Numbered from the stretch's first letter, positions 35,694 to 48,479 are shown. The stretch is DNA of 64,000 nt from Ilex aquifolium (GCA_951799425.1 OX637403.1:24580811-24644810); one strand, 5' to 3'. The notes: generated by a model not told the origin, from the letters alone. Program-made: numbers and translations.

Positions 35694-38600
35694 ATGGTGA
35701 ACTACTTGTTGATGATCACTGCGGAGCTGGAGAATCTTACCGACCTTCAGCCCCAAGGTGGCTGTGATGATCCAAACTTCAACTACTTCTTCAAGGTCTG
35801 TTTGAATATTCTACAAATTTATGCACTTTCATATATACAAGACATGTTTCTCTTTTACTTCGAATCTAATCGGTTGTTATCATTTTAATTTAGCGTTTTA
35901 CCTCTGTTTTGATCTATATGTGTTGTTTGTGTACATTTAGGGGTTTTTTTTTGCCCATTCAGATTATCGTTATTATTATTATTTTGTCAAAATCTCCCAT
36001 ATGTATAATCTGTTTGGTAATTTCTGATCCTGTCTTAGTTTGCATCAGTTGAATCTGCTCACTTCTTCAATTATTTTCTTATTTCTTGTAAAATTTTGAT
36101 GATTATCACTGTCTATCTTTAATTTATCATGTAATGCGTGTGTAAGTTTTGGATTCTGTACTAGTAAAGGAGTTCAATCTATTCTTCTTTATTCTATTTC
36201 TCCAAATATAACGAATTTATATTATTAGTTTTATTTTTTTTAGTATTAGTGTTCAAAAGCATAGGTTCTCGTATATAGGATTCCTGTATCGGTCATAGTT
36301 GGCATTGGTGAATCTACTCCGGTTCTTCCATATCTTTTATTTTCTTCTTTTTATTTGGGTAAGTAAATGATATTTTCTTCTTTGAAAGGCTGTGATTGTT
36401 TGTTCTTGTTCTTGATTTTATCCTTTTGTTTTTTCCATGACATTGCTCACAGTCAATTCGACATGTATATTGATAAAGGAGTGTGAATATTGTTTTAAGG
36501 CTTTTAGTTTTATTGGTTTAGAGTTGCATCTACTTTTGGGCTTCATTCAGTTTATCCTTTCATTTTAAATGTGTATGACAATAATTACCAGTTTGGTTAA
36601 AGTCTTTATATGTTTGTTGGGCATCATGGTTATTCTTTTATCATGCTGGTTAGATCTACTCTTGTTCTTCCATTTCTTCCATCTGTCACATGTTACTTTG
36701 ATTGTAAGTTCTGTTGGTGTTATGTATTGGTGTCTATTTGTTGGTTGTGACGGATACATCAAAGTGTAAGGTTTCTAATTCTTTTTGGTGCATATTTTTC
36801 GGGGATTTGTAAGGGTTTCTGATTTTATGTAGGTTCACGCTAGATGAATCACTCTTGTTCAGTCTAGTTTTTATTTGACTTCGAGTAAATTGCTTGTCTT
36901 TTATAAAAATGTTATGTTTTTTTTTTTGAATTATTTACTTATTTATTGGTTTTTTTAGTTGAAATGTGGAAATTGTGGAGAGGTTACCCAGAAAGAGACT
37001 TGGGTGATGTTAAATGAAACAGTTCCTCTACCGAAGGGCAAGGGTACGACTAATCTTGTCCAGAAGGTGAAATACCATCCTGCTCTCTATTTTCACACAT
37101 GCACACCTGTGTTTGCCATTAAAGCATGCTTTTATATCTAGGGTTTAAATTTACAATCTAATTTGCAAGTCATGAATTCACTAAGGAGGGTTTACAAAGT
37201 AAGGGCATGCGGTAAATAAAAATGGGTTCTATAGGATTAAATTTCAAGGTAGCTGTGATTTTGCATTAAATTATCCAATCATTTGGATGTATCGAAAAAA
37301 TTAGTCCTTAATTGCTCTATTTTGGTTTACTCTTTGTACTACTTTCTTGTCTGCTTATATGTTGTTTCCTTTGTTTTGTGTCAGTGTAAGTTCTGTGGGA
37401 GGGAGGGAACTGTGACTATGATCAAGGGCCAAGGCCATCCCCTGACTCAGACACATGGTGAAACAGGGAATTATGCCCCTCTAATGTTGTTTGATTGCAG
37501 AGGTTATGAGCCAGTAGATTTTGTGTTTGGCGAAGGTTGGAAAGCTGAATCTGTAAGTTTTTGGTTGCTTTGTACTCTTGCCTTTGTTGCATAGTAGCAT
37601 TGTTCAGTTGAAAATGTGAGAATATTAAGGGCCTGTTTGGTTTAAGTCTCATAAAACAGTATCCGAAAATCTATTTTTAGAGAAAGAATCTGAAAACTGG
37701 TTTTGGTATTTTTTGTGTCGCAGAATTTGTTTGGTTATATAATTCCAAAAACAGTTGTACAGAACAAAAAATAGAAACCCTGTTTGGACAGTAAGGCAGA
37801 GAATAATGAAAACATAAATGCTGTTTGGATTGAATGTTTCATAGGAAAACATTTCAATATGTTAAACCTGATAAAAACGAACATGAAAACATATTATGGT
37901 GAAAAAAAAATTAATATAGACATTCATGTTCTACTCATACAATTATATTACAAGTTCTAACATAATACAGACCATTGTTCGTATATAAAAGTTCTACATT
38001 ATATTACAATGAGAGAGGTGATCACTTCTCCACCGTGTTGATCACAAGTAGAAACGGTAGAAACAACACGTCAAAACACAAAATGACATTACAACCACAA
38101 CATACACAAATGAGCAAACCCTTTCTATGGACAACAGTGTCCAGTCGGTGTTGGTATTCATTAACCCAAATAAATGCATTTTTATGGTCTCTACCAAATG
38201 GACACCTATAAAAATAACGACCATCATTCTTCACTGTATGAGCTCTGAAAACCCTCGTGTGGCCAGCACCACATGCGCATAAAGGTCATGTAGCATTATC
38301 TATGTGCTATACACTTTATCAAAAAAAAAAAATATATATATATATATATATACAAATACCATTAACATGTATTCCAATCAACAAACTACATAACTGAAGC
38401 ACAACCATATAGTTCATGTCATCACACATAAAATATAATATCCAACATAAATAGTGCATTAAACAGGTGATAACAAATCAAGTTGTAGGTGAACATCGTA
38501 CTACTAATATTACATAGCCTTAGTGTGCTAGTAATAACACTTACAATTTGTAATATTATATAATGTCAGTCTACTAGCAATAACATGTAAACAAAATGGC

Positions 38601-39690
38601 AGTTCAACCATCACGAGACACCGCAGTCCACATATTTGTGGCCATTGTATCTCTCAAGTGCAACATAGCATTGAGTTGTGTTGATAGCATGTCCAATTCA
38701 GTGAACCGTTGATGGTTGGAACTCTGTCCATTATCTAATGACATGTCTTCAAATAGAAACCGCTGAAAGTAGATGTCACCTGCTGAATGCAAACAAACAA
38801 AATTATGAACTGCACAACAAGCTGTTACAATGGTTGGTTGGCGTGCAGGTTTGTATTTTGGCATTGCATTCAAAATGGGGAATTGTGCAAAGCAAGAGAG
38901 ATTAATAAATGCATATCCATTATAATAACGACTAATAATCCGAAAATGTTTTGACAATAGAGCATATCAATAAAACCCAAAAAGCTGTTGTTAAATCAAA
39001 GGAATGGCACTAGTGTTCATGCATAAAAGCTTATTGAAGTCTCTTTTTTTCTGGTTGTCTCGTTAATTGCCTCTAAATTATGTATTGAGAGAAGTGAAAT
39101 TGAAGCCCCATTTTTTTTGGTCAGAAATTGAAGTCCCCCATTACAACACAGATATTTATATTGAATTCAGATAGACGGTATAGTCAATGAGTGTCTCAGT
39201 GAAGATGTTCATGCAATTACTGTGTATATCTAAACTAATGCTCTAGGCTGTCAATTTGGTACATCAGGTCTATTTTTTGTACTCCTTAATGTTTTACCAG
39301 CATGCTTAGCCATGGCAACATACTGCTCAAAATGGTGTCTGAGAACATGAAAATTATGTGCTTCTTACTGCTTATTGTGGTGCGAAAAAGAGGAAAAACT
39401 TCAGGAAGTCAAGGGACTATTGAAACCGCAAAATGTATTTGTCTTCCAAATGTTTTTGACCACAAGGCTCACATCACAGTGCTTTGTCAATCCCTCTTCC
39501 AAATTCTTGTCATACATCTTTATGGGAATCCATGTATGCTAGCTTATGCTTCATTCATCTTGTGTAGATTGCAGGAACAAAATTTGATGGCATTGACTTA
39601 TCAGGAGACGAATACGCTGAATATGATGAGAAGGGAGAGTGCCCAGTCATGATTTCCAATCTCCGTGCTACTTTCAATGTAGTGAAGTAG
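35694..39690 (+). CDS. DUF866/UPF0587 CXXC zinc-binding protein, 4 coding exons, 166 aa
   Basis: Exons: 35694-35795, 36959-37066, 37385-37552, 39568-39690; all GT...AG, phase 0, 166 residues, the usual length for this eukaryote-wide family (human C1orf123/CZIB; Arabidopsis At4g32930-like). It starts MVNYLLMITAELENLTDLQP and has two zinc-binding CXXC pairs, Cys37/Cys40 (KCGNCGE) and Cys71/Cys74 (CKFCGRE). The conserved LMLFDCRGYEPVDFVF and C-terminal EYDEKGECPVMISNLRA are present. The family forms a small beta-rich domain that binds zinc; its cellular role is poorly known. The last intron (2.0 kb) contains a Harbinger remnant on the opposite strand. I see no disruption of the coding sequence. 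Confidence 0.95.
37629..38990 (-). mobile_element. PIF/Harbinger transposon remnant in DUF866 intron 3
   Basis: The left boundary GGGCCTGTTTGG preceded by TTAA looks like a Harbinger end with a 3-bp target. On the minus strand, 38,604-38,957 encodes the C-terminal part of a Harbinger-type nuclease (FPILNAMPKYKPARQPTIVT then ACCAVHNF), and 38,070-38,290 encodes a GRF-like zinc finger (CACGAGHTRVF, DGRYFYRCPFG, FIWVNE). The N-terminal catalytic part and a matching right terminus are missing, so it is defective. Confidence 0.7.
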
Positions 39691-40045
39691 TGTTATCCTG
39701 GTTACATCTAACTGGTATATAATAGGGGAAATGGGCAGACATATTAGTTCTTGCAATCAATGTTAAAATTGGTTGCACTATGTTGCGATTGGAAAAATTT
39801 CTTGCCGCATGTTAAACTGTAATTATTTTGTCTTGATATTAGTAACGACTTTTAGCCAGACTTAAAATGCTTTTCATGGACTATTTTGTGACATTTTAAG
39901 GATCTTCTACTGCAGTGAAATCAATCATTAGGTATCGTACCAAAAATTATGATCCAATGTATTGAACACGTGGCGCAGTTAGGATCTTTCAAATTTTTGA
40001 AGGAGTCTTGCTTGGCCTCGACTTTTTCACTCCTGAAGCAAGAAC

Positions 40046-40088
40046 AAGGCCCTATTCCTTCTGTGAAGAAGGAATAGAGTAAGGCCTT
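40046..40088. repeat. Perfect 10-bp-stem hairpin with extended outer stem
   Basis: CTATTCCTTC (40,052-40,061) pairs with GAAGGAATAG (40,068-40,077) around a 6-nt loop. The flanking AAGGCC and GGCCTT (40,046-40,051 and 40,083-40,088) can extend the stem across a 5-nt bulge. The role is unknown; it is not followed by a T run. Confidence 0.6.
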
Positions 40089-40773
40089 GACCACTTTTCC
40101 CTAATAACCAATGGGTTTCCTCCCGTATGACGTTACCGTCGCCGTATGTTTTGGCATGCCACAGTGCCCCGGATTGAAGACCTGATCAGGGTCTTCCCGA
40201 GGCACAAAGTGGCAACCGCTGTAGTATATGTTCAAATCAAACCGACCCGCCAAGTTCAGGAAAAGGTATGCTTCCTCCCACCATTAAAGGAAAGGCTCCA
40301 CAAAGGAAGGTTCATTGAGAAGGGATAGGAATGATGTATTGGCTTGATTGGCGGTTGGCGGGCTTAGCTCCGTAGTCTCTCATGTCATGTGGAGCTAACA
40401 TGGCCGTGTCAAATCACAAGATGAGACGTGATGGACAATCAGGGCTGAATTGGGCCACCATTTGGATGGGGAATGACTCGGTCCACGTTCATCATTTGAT
40501 GAAATCATTCTAGTTCAATTGCCTCCTCAAAATGGCTTGTCAACCACGCATTACATACGACTCAAACAGAAGAGTTCATTTAATCTATAGGGGCACTAGC
40601 ATGCTACAACTTGCGGAAAATGGCTAGTGTGCATCTTGAATCACTCGGTTTTGTATTTTGTACTCGCAAAAGAGTTAGATCGACACAGAGAATTTGGGAT
40701 TGATCCCAAATTTTTGGGTATTATTGAGTTCTAACTTTAACGTTATTGAATCATAACTTAATCTTATTGGATC

Positions 40774-41124
40774 CTAACCTGACCTAAAATTTTGAAATAA
40801 GGTAGGTTTTTCCAAAACTTTATGGTGTATGCTGGGATTGAACGATTCATGGAGAGGAAGAGTCTTTACATAATGTTGCAAATGTCCAGATGCTTGAGAA
40901 GGGCTCAGATCATTTCTTGAGAAGGTTGAACTTCGAGAATAGGAAAAGATTTCGACGTTGTGGGTCAAAAACAACTTTGCATTCATTTCTTCTTCCCGGA
41001 TGGAGTTAATGGCAATTAATTGGGAGTTGGTCATCATTGACTTCGGCTGCATGGCTGCAAGTAAGTCAGCTGTTGGGCCCAGAGGTGCTGTTTTTCTCTC
41101 TAAGTTTTTTGCTTTTTTGTTCAA
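40774..41124 (-). CDS. Unassigned 116-codon ORF
   Basis: The ORF begins MNKKAKNLERKTAPLGPTAD and has a mixed, non-repetitive composition, unlike most ORFs in this intergenic region. I recognise no domain, see no convincing splice partners and find no neighbours that suggest a role. It may be a captured gene fragment or chance. Confidence 0.2.
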   Translation of the reverse strand: MNKKAKNLERKTAPLGPTADLLAAMQPKSMMTNSQLIAINSIREEEMNAKLFLTHNVEIFSYSRSSTFSRNDLSPSQASGHLQHYVKTLPLHESFNPSIHHKVLEKPTLFQNFRSG

Positions 41125-43395
41125 TATTAATGAGTATTCGAATCAGTTTACACGTACTTCAATTAATCTTTTCTTTAGTTTGGTCAAAGACAAATTATTT
41201 ACTCCGAAACTACGATATACATGAAGAATAAATCTTCTCCTCGGGTGTTAGTTATTGATTGAAATTTTGTTAAATAAGAAAATCAAAACTCTGTAAAAAA
41301 AAAAGAAAAAAAAAAAAGAAAGAGGGAGGGAAGGAATAGATTGAGTTTTAGCAATAATTTTGATTGTTTTATAAGATTGTAAGACACGGCATGTGTAAAA
41401 AAAATTATTTTATTATTTTTGTAATCAATAGTTATATATCATTCAAATTAAAATCAAGAATTTGAATTTATTTTTTGAACGGTATCTTCGCCTTACCGTA
41501 GTCTTTTCTTTTTTAATGGGTTCAAAATTGTATTTTTCGGAATCATACTTTCTTTTTTATTTTTCTTATGAGAATTTAACACATAAAATTCTATTAGTTT
41601 ATGTTATTTTATTATTTTCAATGCTTACAAATATATTATATTAAGATCAATGATTGCAAACTATATTGTAGTATGGTATAAAAACATCTTCCCCATACCA
41701 TTAGCATTATTTTATTTTATTTAGTGGGCAGTTATGGTTTTGATTTTGATATCTTTGTCCACGGAGCTTTTTTTTTAAAGCACGAACCAGTCAAATTATT
41801 GGCGTGTACGTATTAAAGAGGGTTATTCTCACTCTTTAAATTTTAAAATTGACTTTATTACATTCATCTTTTAAATAATAATAAACGCATTTGAGATTGA
41901 GAATAGTATTATTAAAAAAATATAGATTAGCATATTTGAATAGTATCATTCCCCTCTCTTCTCATGCCTATGTCAATTTTTCTTCATTTATATACCTGTC
42001 TAATTAGAAAATTCTTAGTTTCCATGCAAGATTATTGACAACTCGAGACATTGAATGTAAACTTAATTTCCTAGTTGAACTCAAATATTCCTTTTTTTTT
42101 TCAACGGTAAGGGATGTTTACGTATATTTCAATTAATTTTTTTCCTAATCTGATCAAAGACAGGTCATCCACACCAGGATTAGGGTATTCATGAGGGATA
42201 AATCTCTCATGACTTAACCCTAATGGATTGCAAGGATTCGAAATCAGAACGTTTGAATTTACAGCTCAAATATCTTTAACAATAATGTTATTTGCACTTA
42301 ATTTGTTGATATAACTCATCGCAATTATTAGATTAGTTGTGAATTCCAGTTAATATTGAGGGTCAACAAATTAGATCACTAAGTAGGAATGAGATGTACA
42401 TTTCTAACTAGAAATACAAAGTAAAAATATCTAAGTCTAGTTTTTTTTTTTTTTGTTGGATATTTGTGTGGGATAGGTTCTAAAGGATACATAGTGGAAG
42501 ACAACAATATCTTATGCATCAATAATCATAGCATTGATAACCATCATAATGTCTTACCAAACAATTGCAATCATTCATAGGAAGTGCACTTGTCCCAACT
42601 TTTTTTCCCCCCAAAAAAGCACTTGCAATTCAATTAACTAGCAACCCAAATGAATCTTAATGTCTATGGCCACAATTGACTACAACACCAAAAAAAAAAA
42701 AAAAAAATTAGTATCGTATCACTTATTATTTTTTCGAATATATTTATCATTTTTTTGGTGTAATTTACTAATTTTTTCTTAGTTAAAATTTATTACTTTT
42801 TGAATAAAATTTAAGATAAATTTCATTCCCACCCCCTTGTAGATATGCCTAACTTTCGACAACACTCCTTTCTGATTTTAAAATTTCACTTCACTATATT
42901 ATAGTTCTTATGTTTATTTTAATTAAACAATTAAAACCCTTGTCGGGACTAACCTACAATGCACCACCCACCCATGTACACCACTTTCACTGCACTTCGT
43001 CTCCACCGAAACCTAACATTGCACAACACCACCGCAGACCACCGAAAGCAAATACACAACATTCACACATACAATCACCTTCACCTTCATTCACACATAC
43101 AATCACCTTCACCTTCATTCACATGCCAATCAAACCCATAATTCAACGAAGTCATCCAAATAATGATTCAAGAGATAGCTACTACACATCACTCCCACCC
43201 ACTTATACATTGTTGTGAGAGAGGAAGAGAGAGAGAGAGTTGTCTTTCCCACACATCGCCACCCCTAATCTATTTGTAACCAAACTTCATCAACCTCCAC
43301 ATACCACCCACCCTATGCAGCCTCCACTCAGCCTCTCTCTGTGCCAAAGCGTTATAGGGGTGGATTTTATGGATCTACGACCGGGAGAGGTTTGC

Positions 43396-43398
<3 letters not shown>

Positions 43399-43435
<37 letters not shown>
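43399..43435. repeat. (GA)n microsatellite
   Basis: About 18 GA units; a (CA)n run follows at 43,508-43,526, just outside the Helitron start. Confidence 0.9.
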
Positions 43436-43436
<1 letters not shown>

Positions 43437-43530
43437 GGTTAGGTGACATTGGGAGAGGCAAACGGTGGCGGAGGAGGTGGGTTGGGGAAGGGGTCTCTGT
43501 TTCTTTCACACACACACACACACACATATA

Positions 43531-44254
43531 TCTATATAATAAAGTAGCTTATAATTCAAATTTTAAAAGATAAACAAAATGACTTTTGCTTTTCGCGGTT
43601 CAGATCGCTTTAAATTTTACTTTAAAGTTAATCTAACGGCTAATATTAACACTCTAAATTTAATAAGAAAAATAGACCTCTAAGGGTGTGTTTGGAGTGA
43701 CTTTTTAAAAGTACTTCTAAAAATTATTTTTCATAAGTACTTTAAAAAAAAAAATAGTGTTTGAAACCGTTCCACCAATACCTCTACCATCACCACCCGC
43801 ACCACCACTACCTCTACCACCACCGCCGCCACCACCGTCACCACCACTGCCGCCACCGTCACCACCACCGCCACCACCACCGCCACCATCTACCTCTACC
43901 ACCACTGTCGCCGCCACCACCACGACTACCACCGCCACCACTGTCGCCGTCATGCCCGCCACCACCACCGTCGCCACCACCACCACCGCCGCCGCTGCCG
44001 CCACCACCACCGCCCCTGCCAACACCACCACGCCGTCGCCACCGATGTCATCGCCACCGCTACCACGGTCATTGCCACCCACCACAACCATCACCGTCTC
44101 CTACCACCACCACCTCTCACCCCCACTACAACCAATGCTTAAATTCATTTATCTCTCCTCTATGTTTGTGATTTGATTTTGGATATGAATACAAATATGT
44201 TTATTGTTTACCATTTTTTATTACTCTGTGCCTTCAGGCACAGGCAATAACTAG
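43531..44254 (+). mobile_element. Non-autonomous Helitron, 724 bp
   Basis: It begins TCTATATAATAAAGTAGCTT after an A, and ends GTGCC TTCA GGCAC hairpin, 11 nt, CTAG before a T. Both ends match the copy in EPSIN1-like intron 10 over more than 100 bp. The centre is an imperfect CCA/CCG trinucleotide array; the long Pro/Thr/His-rich ORFs on either strand are by-products of it. No Rep/helicase is encoded. Confidence 0.85.
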
Positions 44255-44287
44255 TATATATATATATCAACTTATTATATAAAATAA

Positions 44288-44645
44288 CTAGTCATAACCC
44301 GTGCCTGAAGGCACGATAGAACAAAAAATTCGAGTTCTAAAAAATCGATATCACTGTATTAAATAATAATTTTTTTCTATCATTTATTTGATTAAATCAT
44401 TCAAATTTTATTTTTACCCATTATTTTCTTAAATATATTGATAAAATTTTCTCAAAATATGTAATGCGATAAATTTTTTTAACAGATTTATACTATATAT
44501 GAAATAAACATTATGTTAAATTACAAATTAATCAAATATTAAATGGTTGACCATGTGATAAAAATGAGTGATGTGATGGTTTTGGGGGGGGGGGAGAAAT
44601 GTATAGGGGATAAAATTCAACTTCCTATGTGTTTTATTATATAGA
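44288..44645 (-). mobile_element. Short Helitron, 358 bp, tail-to-tail with the previous copy
   Basis: On the minus strand it starts TCTATATAATAAAACACATA and ends in a hairpin CGTGCC TTCA GGCACG followed by GGTTATGACTAG and T. The interior differs from the other two Helitrons and has no trinucleotide array. Its 3' end is 33 bp from the 3' end of the copy at 43,531-44,254. A further TCTATATAATAAAGTAG-like 5' terminus on the minus strand occurs at about 45,727, without a matching 3' end. Confidence 0.75.
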
Positions 44646-46227
44646 TTTGTATAGATATAAGAGAAAATTTCATCCAGATCTCATGTAGTTAGGTCTAAAT
44701 TCAATGATATCTCCTTGCGATTTTAAAATTTTCACTGTCACTCCCTGTTAGTGATTGTCGGGTTACACCATTAATGGCGATAGTTAATTTATAGAAATAT
44801 CTCCGAGTATTTTATAGGGTAAATTTTATCTACACCCCTTATAAATAAACCTAACTTTAACAACACCCCATGTAAATAGACCTAACTTTAACAGCACCTT
44901 CTCTTCATTCTGAAATTTCAATGCACTCTCTTTTAGTTCTATTATATTAGCCTTTATTTTGATCAATTTAATATTCTATTTTATCAAATTAATTTTCTTT
45001 ATTTAATTTAAACTAAATTAATATTTCATCTCATTAAATCAACACAAAATTGATATTTAATTTTATCAAATTAGCAATTAGTTATATTAATTAATATTTC
45101 ATTTCATCAAATTAATATTATTTCTTTAAATCAAATCAACATCAAATTGACATTCAATTTTATTAAATTAAACTATTTAATTTATTAAATAGAATATTAA
45201 ATTCCATTAATTTAAAATTTAACCTTATCAAATTAATGTCATTTCTTTAATTTAACACCAAATGAACATTCAATTTTATTAAAACAACATTCAAATTTAT
45301 TCAATTAACATTAAATTCAATCAAATTAATACTAAATTAATATTTAATTTTATCAAATTTAAGATCAAATTTATTCAATTAATATTAAATTTTATCAAAT
45401 AATTTTAAAATTTATATATGAAGTATGATGTGTGAGAAGCGGTCGGGCGACGTTGTGGATGACATATGATAGCAGATGAATTAGAAATGGATGAGATTTT
45501 GACATTGACTTTATCAATTGTAATTTTTATTATAGAAAAATCATTTTTAACTATAAAAATTATTATGATAAAAAAAAATATAAAAATTATAAAAACTTGA
45601 TTATGTAACCAAATGAGTGATAATATGATGACTAATATTATAACAAAGTTATAATACAACGTTTTAAAATAATCTGAACCGCTCTTTGTCTCTTGAATTC
45701 AAAATCGTTCTACTTTATTATATAGATATAAAACTTAAGGGTAAAATAGTAAAAGAAGCATTTACGTCTAGTTCGTTACTCAGCCAAGACTGATAAGGGG
45801 TATTAGTGAAATTTCAAAATTAAGAGGGGGTGTTACTAAAATTATGTCTATCTACAGAGGGTATGAATAAAATTTACCCTAAAATTCATCATTTTTTGTG
45901 ACTTTTTAGGTAGCATAGTGTTTCCCCTGTAACCACACTTAGAAGCCAAGACAAAAGAATTAGTGGTGAAGGCCATGCACCAATCACCATGCTGTAGCGA
46001 TGAACAAATCAATAACATTTAATGTTATTGAAAGTGTATTTGTAAAACAAGTTTTTTTGTTAAAAAATAATGAATTACAACTACACTTTCATAAAAGCAA
46101 TGACAGAGAATAATATATTAAAAAAATTTTAAAATTATAAAGAACAAAAATAAATTTAGCGATAGAATTGTGGTAAACACTATGATAGCACAATTTTATT
46201 TTTTAGTATTATATTAAAATATAAAAA

Positions 46228-46858
46228 GGGAAAATTTTAGTAACAGTCCTTCTAGTTTATCATATTTTCAAAAATACCCCATCTATTATTTAAAATATCA
46301 CTGACACTCCCTGTCGTTAAACTGCTATTTTGAACCCAAAAAAATTCATCTAAAATATCAAAATTGCCCCTACATAAATTCCAAATAATTTTTCTACGTA
46401 AAATTTGAGCAGATTAAAATTTATTTTTTACATATTAAAACTCGAACTGATTAAAATTTATTTTTCTTAATATTAAAATTTGAATCGATTAAAATTCGAT
46501 TAGAGCTTATTAAATTTATTTTTTACATATTAAAATTTGAGCCGATTTAAGCTCAACTTGAGCTGTTAGTGTCAATTAAAATTCAATTTGAATCGATTAA
46601 AAATTATATATTTTTACTTATTAAAATTCAATTCAAGATGATTAAAATTCGTTTTTTTACGTATTAAAATTTGAGTCGATTAAAAATTATAATTTTTTAC
46701 GTATCAAAATTTGGACCGATTAAAATTCAATGCTTGTTGATTAAAATTTGATTCAAAACCAATTGAAAACTAATTTTAATACGTAAAAAAAATCATAAAA
46801 CATAGGGGATCTCGTTGAAGATACGTCTATCTATAGAGGGTGTGAATGAAATTTTTCC
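46228..46858. mobile_element. Inverted-repeat element (MULE-like), about 630 bp
   Basis: Left GGGAAAATTTTAGTAACAGT is mirrored by right GTGTGAATGAAATTTTTCC; inner blocks such as ATTAAAATTTGAGC and TACGTATTAAAATTTG repeat in both orientations. TAAAATATA occurs just outside both ends (offset by 4 nt on the left). The same phrases recur at 61,242-61,741. Confidence 0.5.
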
Positions 46859-46884
46859 TAAAATATATTAAAATTGTATTAGAT

Positions 46885-47240
46885 AAACTTCATCCACACT
46901 CCCTATAATTGTGCATATATTCAATGACACCCCCGCATCTTCTAAAATTTCATTACACCCCCTTCTAAATTATACTATAGAATCACTTACACCCCTTTCT
47001 GTTAACAACCGTCTCTGACAAATAAAAAAGTAAAAGATTTGACTTGATATTCTTTTAAAATACCAAAATTACATAACCTAAATGAACTCAAATCAAATGA
47101 AATAAAACTTGAATTCGGCAAAGCCTATAAGGTTGGTGCGTATAAGCCTCTGCCAGGTAAAAGAACTATGGGTTATGAGTATTGGCTTTTATGGGTTATG
47201 GGTTATGTGTTGATGGGTCGTATTGGTGCATGATTTTATG

Positions 47241-47293
<53 letters not shown>

Positions 47294-47867
47294 GCTTAAT
47301 TCACTGATTTTTGGTGTAATGCACTGCCATTTTTATTTTATTTTTTTGACTTAATGCACTGGTATTCATCTAGTATTCATATGAGAAATACCTACTTTTA
47401 GTATAAATTTTTAATTTTGTATTTATAATATTTTTAAATTTATGAAATTGTTAAAGTTATAGTTGATGGGAGTAGGTTTATACAATGAAGATCGAGGGTG
47501 TGGAAAGATTGGACTAAGTTTCATGATAAGAATAATTGACTACGTAGAAGAATAGGACTATACATATGTTATACAATAATATATTTTGTATTAACGCGTT
47601 GCACTGATTTTATTTTATTTTTGTCATTTTTTTTAAATTTTACTTAAGAAGATAGATAAAAATCATACTAAATTCTTTAATAAAAAAATAATATTACAAA
47701 AATAAATTTTAAAAAATATCGAAGAGTTAAGAGGTAATTACAAAAGACACATGGTAGCTTATCATTGAAAGAAGACTAGTATGGAAATTAAAAAAAATCA
47801 AAACTCTAGAAAATTGAAAAAATGTGGAAGAAAGATTTCTTATGTTTTCTCTCTCCTAATTTGTTTG

Positions 47868-47919
<52 letters not shown>

Positions 47920-48310
47920 TTATTATATAATAGATTTTATGGTATAATACGATAAATATATAATTATATATTATATACTAAGAAATTATATACTATATAA
48001 TATTTTTACTATATATATATAGTGGATAATATGTGAGACATACACTTATATGTGTAATGGATAATATATGAGATTGTCAAGGTTAATATAGTAAAATAGA
48101 TGTTATGTTATCTCCGTCATACGACAAACTCTTATAAGGGGTGGTAGTGAAATTTCAGATAATATAGGGGATGTGCTTGAAGATAAGGTATTCTATAGGT
48201 ATTCTATAAGGGGTGTGGATGAAAGGTGTTAGTAAAAATTCAGAAAATATAGAGTGTTCTTAGAGATATGATAAATTAAAAAGGGTATGGCTGAAATTTT
48301 TTTAAATAAA
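46885..48310. mobile_element. Degenerate inverted-repeat elements with AT/TG microsatellites
   Basis: The left portion (CTTCATCCACACTCCC, TTCAATGACACCCCC) has inverted counterparts near 48,130-48,300 (GGGGTGTGGATGAAA, GGGTATGGCTGAAATT). Between them are (AT)n at 47,243-47,290 and (TA)n(TG)n at 47,871-47,917. Boundaries are uncertain and there is no gene. Confidence 0.4.
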
Positions 48311-48479
48311 AAAAATTCTCCAAAAAATAATATAAATAACTAAAAAAAATGACAGAATATATATATATATTTTTTTGGAGTATAATCGTCAAACCCTAGA
48401 ATTGTAAACAAAATTACTCCGTCACTGCAAAAATACCGAGTTACCTGGCAAACCGGACCAGAAACATTCTTAAAAAACA

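Larger units (their letters stand above)
39691..42813. other. Intergenic DNA with an unassigned ORF and a hairpin
   Basis: Starts with the 3' flank of the DUF866 gene. It contains a strong short hairpin at 40,046-40,088 and a 116-codon minus-strand ORF at 40,774-41,124. The segments at about 41,130-41,240 and 42,110-42,225 share phrases (TTCAATTAAT, TCAAAGACA, ATGAGGGATAAATCT-like) and appear to be copies of one dispersed repeat, seen again near 53,180-53,300 and 59,110-59,270. Confidence 0.5.
42814..45879. mobile_element. Possible MULE-like foldback element with nested Helitrons
   Basis: The left end AGATAAATTTCATTCCCACC and the right end GGGTATGAATAAAATTTACCC are imperfect inverted repeats, and TAAAATTTA (42,805-42,813) resembles TAAAATTCA (45,880-45,888), an 8/9 match for a target duplication. 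A second candidate left end, GGGTAAATTTTATCTACACC at 44,817, also pairs with the same right end, so the nesting order is ambiguous. The interior includes C-rich sequence with a two-copy 31-bp repeat near 43,060-43,120, a (GA)n run and two Helitrons. No transposase. Confidence 0.4.

Noticed and set aside
39302..39652. 116-codon plus-strand ORF
   Set aside because: It overlaps the last exon of the DUF866 gene in another frame and runs through the intron acceptor; it is a shadow.
40140..40330. GC-richer segment considered as a structured RNA gene (SRP, RNase MRP or snRNA)
   Set aside because: No conserved motifs of these RNAs and no plant snRNA upstream element with a TATA box at the expected spacing were found.
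43717..44176. Long Pro/Thr/His- or Val/Gly-rich ORFs (up to 139 codons) on both strands
   Set aside because: They are translations of the trinucleotide array inside a Helitron; all frames stay open because of the repeat, and no domain or splice context exists.
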